Shown piece by piece: positions 2,849 to 6,110 of a stretch of 6,110 bases of DNA. The notes beneath the pieces are model-generated. The model made no database searches. It saw only the letters and a list, made by a program, of their open reading frames with translations, and was not told the DNA's origin. A program made the translations under genes and the position numbers. This DNA comes from Nitrososphaerota archaeon (GTDB lineage: Archaea; Thermoproteota; Nitrososphaeria; Nitrososphaerales; UBA183), in contig JAPCJN010000121.1 of assembly GCA_027886925.1 (NCBI GenBank), positions 1 to 6,110 on the forward strand, in the 5' to 3' direction. Each line of letters starts with the position of its first letter. The first letter of the stretch is position 1.

Positions 2849-4582
2849 ATGGAACGCGACGATTCGTCATCCAAATCGCTGGAGAGGCTAAACGCCTCGA
2901 TGAAGCTCGCCCCCGACACGCGGAAGAACTACATCTTCGCGGTCAAACACTATTGCGACTTTGCGAAGAAGACTCCGGACGAGGTCGTCAAGCACGCGAG
3001 GACGAGCCCGAAGAAGTTCGAAGACTCTTTCATCGAGTTCATCCAGGAAAAGGGGAAGAACGCGAGCCCGTCCACCCTAGCGTTTCACCGCGATTCCCTG
3101 CGAAGGTTCCTCGAGATCAACAGGGTCAACAAAGTGGACTGGAAACACATCGGCGATTTCCTGCCGCGTCAGAAAAAGTCCGGGCAGGACAGGGCGCCCA
3201 CCAGCGAAGAGATCAGGAGAATCCTCGACGTCGCGAGCTTGAGAATGAAGTGCCTCGTCCTCTATCTCTGCTCGTCGGGCGCGCGGATCGGTTCAGTCGC
3301 CTACCTGAGGTGGCGGGACGTGCAGGAGGTCGAGGTCGAAGAGAAGAAGCTCGCAAGACTGACAATATACAAGGGCGAGCCGGAGGAGTACGTGACTTTC
3401 GTGACGCCCGAGTGCTACCGCTACCTGCTGGAATATAGGGCGCTGCGCGAGAGGCTGGGCGAGAAGGTCATCGAGGCGTCCTTCGTCTTCGCAAGCGACC
3501 CCAACAAGCGGGACTTCGACCCGTCCAAGGTGAAGCCAATCGCTGTCACCACATGGAAGAACATGCTGGGTGAGCTGCTGAAGCAATTGGGGATGAGGGA
3601 GCTCATCAAGGATGGGGCGAAATACAGGAACTATGAGTTTAAGCAGGCCCATGGCTTCAGGAAGTTCTTCAAGACCAGGATGGAGGTGGCCGGTGTCAAG
3701 CCGATCATCACGGAGCTGATGATGGGGCACGCCATAGGCGTGGCCAGCAGCTACATGAAACCCTCGACCGAGGAGTTGCTCACGGAGTACGCGAAGGGAA
3801 TCCCTGCGCTCACAATCCTGTCTCAGGAGAAGGAGAAGACAGATCTCAAGAGCGAGATGAGGAAGCAACTCCTCCTCGTCGCCGGATTCAAGCCCGAGGA
3901 AGCCGAGAAGGTCGACCTGTCCAAGACGTCCGATGAAGAGTTCCAGAAAATGGTGCGAGGTGGAGCAATACATCCAGCAGGGATGGGAGTACGTGGCCTC
4001 TCTCTCCCACGACAGGGCGATTCTCAAGCTTCCCTTTTGAATGGTGTCGGCAAAAGTGGGCAACCAAGGAGAAGCATGAGAAATGAAAGACGCGGTAGGT
4101 TCACAATGACCGACACGCTGCGACCGAGGGACCGGATACGGCTGCCCGAGGGCTTCAGGCTGATTCGGCGGGAGGACATCGACAAGGAATTCAGTTGCCT
4201 TGAGCCGCGCATGGACAGATACCCCCTGCGCCAATACTACGAATGGGGCCTTGGGCCTGACGCCTTGGTGATAGTCAGAGAGGTCGAAGGACAGGTTGCC
4301 GGCGTCCAGTACCTAACGGTGCGCAGCGGCTACATCATGCTGGAGATGCTCGCGAGGAACAAGCTGTTGCAGTACCCCGGAGCCGGCGGCGACCTAGTGA
4401 GGGTCGTCGAGCGCGTCGTGGCTCCCCAGCTCGGCATTTCCGAGATTCGGATGGAGGCCCTGCAGCACGTCGTGAGGTATTACGATGACGTGTTGGGATA
4501 CGACGAGATGGGGAAGTCTTACCGAGATCCCGAGTGGGGTCTGCTTACCCCTAAGAGGAAACTGTTGCCTCGGCGACCTTAG
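2849..4582 (+). CDS. Tyrosine recombinase/integrase, frame-fused to a GNAT-like domain
   Basis: The ORF has 577 codons. Residues 1-108 form a SAM-like core-binding domain (LAPDTRKNYIFAVKHYCDFA, then STLAFHRDSLRRFLEI). Residues 113-320 form the catalytic domain with all the usual tyrosine-recombinase residues: R146 (SSGARIGS), K175, H268 and R271 (HGFRK), H294 (MMGHAIG) and nucleophile Y302 (SSYMKP). It cuts and rejoins DNA at attachment sites, commonly tRNA genes, and it lies 55 nt downstream of tRNA-Phe. Residues 330-370 lead into the C-terminal tail, but after R370 the frame shifts. The expected tail continues in another frame to TGA at 4038-4040, while this ORF reads on into GNAT-like residues 410-577. 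The fusion is probably mutational, or an assembly error. The recombinase core should still be able to fold. Leaderless start at 2849. Confidence 0.85.
   Translation: MERDDSSSKSLERLNASMKLAPDTRKNYIFAVKHYCDFAKKTPDEVVKHARTSPKKFEDSFIEFIQEKGKNASPSTLAFHRDSLRRFLEINRVNKVDWKHIGDFLPRQKKSGQDRAPTSEEIRRILDVASLRMKCLVLYLCSSGARIGSVAYLRWRDVQEVEVEEKKLARLTIYKGEPEEYVTFVTPECYRYLLEYRALRERLGEKVIEASFVFASDPNKRDFDPSKVKPIAVTTWKNMLGELLKQLGMRELIKDGAKYRNYEFKQAHGFRKFFKTRMEVAGVKPIITELMMGHAIGVASSYMKPSTEELLTEYAKGIPALTILSQEKEKTDLKSEMRKQLLLVAGFKPEEAEKVDLSKTSDEEFQKMVRGGAIHPAGMGVRGLSLPRQGDSQASLLNGVGKSGQPRRSMRNERRGRFTMTDTLRPRDRIRLPEGFRLIRREDIDKEFSCLEPRMDRYPLRQYYEWGLGPDALVIVREVEGQVAGVQYLTVRSGYIMLEMLARNKLLQYPGAGGDLVRVVERVVAPQLGISEIRMEALQHVVRYYDDVLGYDEMGKSYRDPEWGLLTPKRKLLPRRP
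3957..4040 (+). pseudogene. Out-of-frame integrase C-terminal tail
   Basis: One base out of register with the integrase frame, this segment encodes EVEQYIQQGWEYVASLSHDR followed by AILKLPF and a TGA stop. From memory, archaeal tyrosine recombinases of this type commonly end in a similar VEKYIxxGWEYVAxLPNxKAIxKLP tail. They usually have some 15-20 further residues (a MANNG-like stretch) between KMVR and this tail, and those are missing here. The pattern suggests a small deletion whose length is not a multiple of three. Confidence 0.72.
4076..4582 (+). CDS. GNAT-like N-acetyltransferase (probably originally separate gene)
   Basis: This reading starts at ATG 4076 with AGGAG (4067-4071) four bases upstream, giving 168 aa; a second possible start is ATG 4106 (MTDTLRPRD), giving 158 aa. 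The domain has GNAT-like features. A strand pair at VIVREVEGQVAGVQYLTV leads to a possible acetyl-CoA-binding loop and helix, NKLLQYPGAGGDLVRVVERV, where PGAGG resembles motif A. VVRYYDDVLGYDEMG is the typical motif B, of the Y-Y-x-x-x-L-G-F/Y kind. The substrate is unknown. The same frame is continuous with the upstream integrase, so a fusion protein is also possible. The 3' end overlaps the convergent RHH gene by 32 bp. GNAT enzymes pair with RHH antitoxins in TacT-like systems, but those are normally co-directional. Confidence 0.62.
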   Translation: MRNERRGRFTMTDTLRPRDRIRLPEGFRLIRREDIDKEFSCLEPRMDRYPLRQYYEWGLGPDALVIVREVEGQVAGVQYLTVRSGYIMLEMLARNKLLQYPGAGGDLVRVVERVVAPQLGISEIRMEALQHVVRYYDDVLGYDEMGKSYRDPEWGLLTPKRKLLPRRP

Positions 4583-4784
4583 ACTTCGAGCGCAGCGCCT
4601 TGGGATTGACCAGATGAGCGCCCTCGGCGGGCTCTGCGCGCACTTCTTGGATGTACTTCTGGATGTAGGTGTTCTCTCTGAGGTGAGTCTCGACTTCTCT
4701 GGACACGCTGGTGCCGCTATCAAGCGCCGCCCGGGTCAGGGCCGAGTAGAGCTCTGGGGTCACCGAGATGGTCGTCTTTATCAT
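4551..4784 (-). CDS. Ribbon-helix-helix (CopG/Arc-like) DNA-binding protein
   Basis: A 77-aa protein whose first half fits the RHH fold. The DNA-contacting strand is IKTTISVTPELY (residues 2-13), with alternating polar Thr/Ser side chains. Helix 1 is PELYSALTRAALDSG, the turn is TSVS, and helix 2 is SREVETHLRENTYIQKYIQEV. The second half is polar and probably disordered or a partner-binding tail. RHH proteins act as dimers on short operators and often repress their own promoter; many are antitoxins. The ATG at 4784 sits about 28 nt from a TATA-like box, so the transcript is nearly leaderless. Inverted and direct ATACC repeats span the start. The gene converges on the GNAT-like frame with a 32-bp 3' overlap (4551-4582). 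No toxin gene is co-directional with it. Confidence 0.8.
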   Translation of the reverse strand: MIKTTISVTPELYSALTRAALDSGTSVSREVETHLRENTYIQKYIQEVRAEPAEGAHLVNPKALRSKSKVAEATVSS

Positions 4785-4805
4785 ACCCCGACCATACCAG
4801 GGTAT
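4783..4805. promoter_or_regulatory. Candidate operator: ATACC repeats at the RHH start
   Basis: ATACC occurs at 4783-4787 and again at 4794-4798, 11 bp apart (about one helical turn). GGTAT at 4801-4805 forms a palindrome with the second copy, around a 2-nt spacer. Together they cover the region between the TATA box and start codon of the RHH gene, where a self-repressing RHH dimer pair would bind. This is inference from spacing. Confidence 0.4.
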
Positions 4806-4808
4806 TCC

Positions 4809-4816
4809 CTATAAAC
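4809..4816 (-). promoter_or_regulatory. TATA-like box for the RHH gene
   Basis: On the minus strand GTTTATAG, centred about 28 nt before the ATG at 4784. It implies a transcript that starts within a few bases of the start codon. Confidence 0.5.
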
Positions 4817-5045
4817 CTGTCTGCGCTCGGTAATGTGCGTCTTACGAAGATGGGTCTTGCAAGTTGGAGTGATGCAAGTCTGGAGATACGGTTATCATCC
4901 AACATATCTTCGGCCTAAAAACGCAGTATGAGATCCGCGGGTTGGAGCCTCACGGAACGCTGTATTCCCGCGGGGTGCTGTCCAATCTACAGGACACGCT
5001 CAGCGCTGTCCGGTCGGGACATGGCCCCGCTCCTCATCGCATTTG
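4817..5045. other. Gene-free stretch with several inverted repeats
   Basis: I find no convincing coding frame here. The stretch contains CGAAGAT (4845-4851) complementary to ATCTTCG (4906-4912). Nested inside, TTGGAgTGAT (4864-4873) pairs with ATCATCCAA (4894-4902) with one bulged base. A 7-bp inverted repeat, CCGCGGG/CCCGCGG, lies at 4935-4941 and 4967-4973, and a GGACA/TGTCC hairpin at about 4992-5011. It might encode a structured RNA or hold recombination or regulatory sites. I recognise no known RNA family. Confidence 0.35.
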
Positions 5046-5369
5046 TCAAGCCGTTAGCGCCCTCTCGGCCCTGTCATGCAGAGTCTTTGACTTCCGGAAT
5101 CTCACAGGGTCCGTTCGTTCGTATCGCTTCATCTTGTCCCAGAGATAATCTCTAATCTTCTGTAGGCCACGACGGTTCTTTAGGGCCATCACCTCGAAAC
5201 TGATGTATTGTTCCCTACCAATGAAGAGTTCGTCTCTCCATCCTGCTGCGACCCCATCCTCGTCAAGAGCCCCTTTCACGAGGTCCATCATCGGAGTAGT
5301 AGCGTAGTCGTTCAAGTCTTGGAAGAGGTCTAACATCATCGGCTTCCTCTCGAACCTGAACTCGTTCAT
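5046..5369 (-). CDS. Hypothetical protein, 107 aa
   Basis: I do not recognise this protein. It is charged and looks soluble, with mixed helix and strand. There is an aromatic and acidic start (MNEFRFERKPMMLDLFQDLN), then WRDELFIGREQYISFEVMAL, and a basic C-terminal helix (GLQKIRDYLWDKMKRYERTD). It has no signal peptide, membrane helix or cysteine cluster. ATG 5369 is the first standard start, but the frame stays open upstream to a TAG. The extra stretch (THKLLKTRFLSKVALY) also looks coding, so the true start may be non-standard or the gene may be a 5'-truncated remnant. It lies between a structured intergenic stretch and a surface-protein gene, on the same strand as the latter. Confidence 0.55.
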   Translation of the reverse strand: MNEFRFERKPMMLDLFQDLNDYATTPMMDLVKGALDEDGVAAGWRDELFIGREQYISFEVMALKNRRGLQKIRDYLWDKMKRYERTDPVRFRKSKTLHDRAERALTA

Positions 5370-5460
5370 GTAAAGGGCGACCTTCGATAAGAAGCGAGTC
5401 TTGAGCAGCTTGTGCGTTGGTGGGTGAATCTACGATGTTGGATAGCGAGAAGCAAGAGCC

Positions 5461-6110
5461 TTACCGCACTAGGGCGTAAGCCCAAATCTCCATCGTAGAG
5501 GTGACAGTGGAGGTTGGGGATGGCAATGTCGAAGGAAGGCCAGAGTTCGCTTGAACGGAGGCCTCCAGAGTGGGCACCCCTGGTGTACCAGTGAAATAAT
5601 CATTGATGTCGGTAGACGAGATGAATGCGAGCGAAACTATCGTCCCCGGCGTAAGAGTCGTTCCTGAAGGCATCGGCACGGTAATCGTTACAGTTTGCTC
5701 TACCGGGGAAGGTGAAGATTGCCCCGGCAACGTCACAGAAGGTATTCTGTCGCTTTCATGGGCAGCGAGTTGACCGTTGATATAGACCGCGATTGTGATG
5801 GTCGAGTTGACATTTTGCGCTCCGGCAAGCAGGTTAGCCTGAGCTGCGGCCATCGATATGGTGTTGTTGATGGTCCAAGTTGTCCAGACCAATGTGTTCG
5901 CAGGAATCACGCTTTTTGTCGACGGGCCGGTTGAATAATTTGCGCCGAACAAGAACTGTAGAGTTGGGGGAGGACCTACCAACTGGCGGGAATCTGATGT
6001 CGTCTGGCTAATCGTTGCTGTAAGCGTGCCACTGTGTGACGAAGTCGAGTTCGAGAGCACATGGAAAGATGTCGTCGAAGACGAAACCGAAGCAGAAGAA
6101 GTGACAGCAG
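5461..6110 (-). CDS. Ser/Thr-rich, probably cell-surface protein, C-terminal part
   Basis: The frame is open from the right window edge to a TAA at 5461-5463, about 216 residues, with the N-terminus missing. GTG 6058-6060 is only an internal codon; the same frame continues upstream as Ser/Thr-rich sequence (VTSSASVSSSTTSFHVLSNS). The visible part begins with a low-complexity Ser/Thr segment. It continues as a likely beta-sandwich with alternating hydrophobic strands (ANTLVWTTWTINNTISMAAA, STITIAVYINGQLAAHES, QTVTITVPMPSGTTLTPGTI, VSLAFISSTDINDY). A Pro/Ser/Thr linker (SGLPSTLPSPTSTVTST) precedes the end MEIWAYALVR. This composition is typical of secreted, often glycosylated archaeal surface proteins. 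No C-terminal membrane anchor is present, so any anchor or signal peptide must lie outside the window. Confidence 0.7.
   Translation of the reverse strand, partial: AVTSSASVSSSTTSFHVLSNSTSSHSGTLTATISQTTSDSRQLVGPPPTLQFLFGANYSTGPSTKSVIPANTLVWTTWTINNTISMAAAQANLLAGAQNVNSTITIAVYINGQLAAHESDRIPSVTLPGQSSPSPVEQTVTITVPMPSGTTLTPGTIVSLAFISSTDINDYFTGTPGVPTLEASVQANSGLPSTLPSPTSTVTSTMEIWAYALVR

Noticed and set aside
3293..4234. 313-aa minus-strand frame opposite the integrase
   Set aside because: It is antisense to a clear tyrosine recombinase and has Leu/His/Gln-rich low-information sequence with no domain pattern.
2849..6110. Right-end attachment repeat (attR) of the element
   Set aside because: I looked for another copy of the tRNA-Phe 3' segment (TTCAAATCCTGCCCTTGGCA) and saw none; the right end is probably outside the window.
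1..6110. CRISPR array or insertion sequence
   Set aside because: No regularly spaced repeats, no terminal inverted repeats flanking a transposase, and no transposase motif are visible.

Overview
The window looks archaeal. Two of its three tRNA genes are interrupted by short introns framed by bulge-helix-bulge (BHB) motifs, A/T-rich TATA-like boxes lie about 25-35 nt upstream of most genes, and at least one mRNA looks leaderless. The GC-rich, codon-biased genes, the intron style and the integrase type suggest a TACK-group archaeon (Thaumarchaeota, Aigarchaeota or Bathyarchaeota-like). That placement is inference.

Left part (1-2564), all on the minus strand: the N-terminal part of a small two-helix membrane protein (1-215); an intron-free tRNA-Leu(GAG) (315-399); a GlcG/HbpS-family protein (455-862); a tRNA-Thr(CGU) with a 21-nt intron in the T-loop (928-1022); an NHL-repeat beta-propeller protein whose conserved N-terminus extends upstream of the first standard start codon (1082-2053); and an SRPBCC-fold protein with a UUG start (2103-2564). 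These are ordinary chromosomal genes.

Middle (2595-2850): two CTTAAG promoter boxes in inverted orientation drive the SRPBCC gene leftward and a tRNA-Phe(GAA) rightward. The tRNA-Phe gene (2653-2793) is the highlight. It becomes a regular 74-nt cloverleaf only if three introns are removed, all at non-canonical positions: D-loop, D-stem and variable loop. The BHB motifs of the first two share bases.

Right part (2849-6110) looks like accessory DNA. A tyrosine recombinase starts 55 nt after the tRNA-Phe, from a leaderless promoter. Its catalytic residues are intact, but its C-terminal tail is disrupted by an apparent frameshifting deletion. The reading frame therefore runs past the old stop into a GNAT-like acetyltransferase gene, giving a 577-codon fusion ORF. 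A ribbon-helix-helix regulator converges on this ORF and overlaps its end by 32 bp. A structured, gene-free stretch follows (4817-5045), then an unrecognised 107-aa protein and the C-terminal part of a Ser/Thr-rich, probably cell-surface protein that runs off the right edge. The arrangement fits an integrative element in or beside tRNA-Phe, but no second attachment site is visible in the window.
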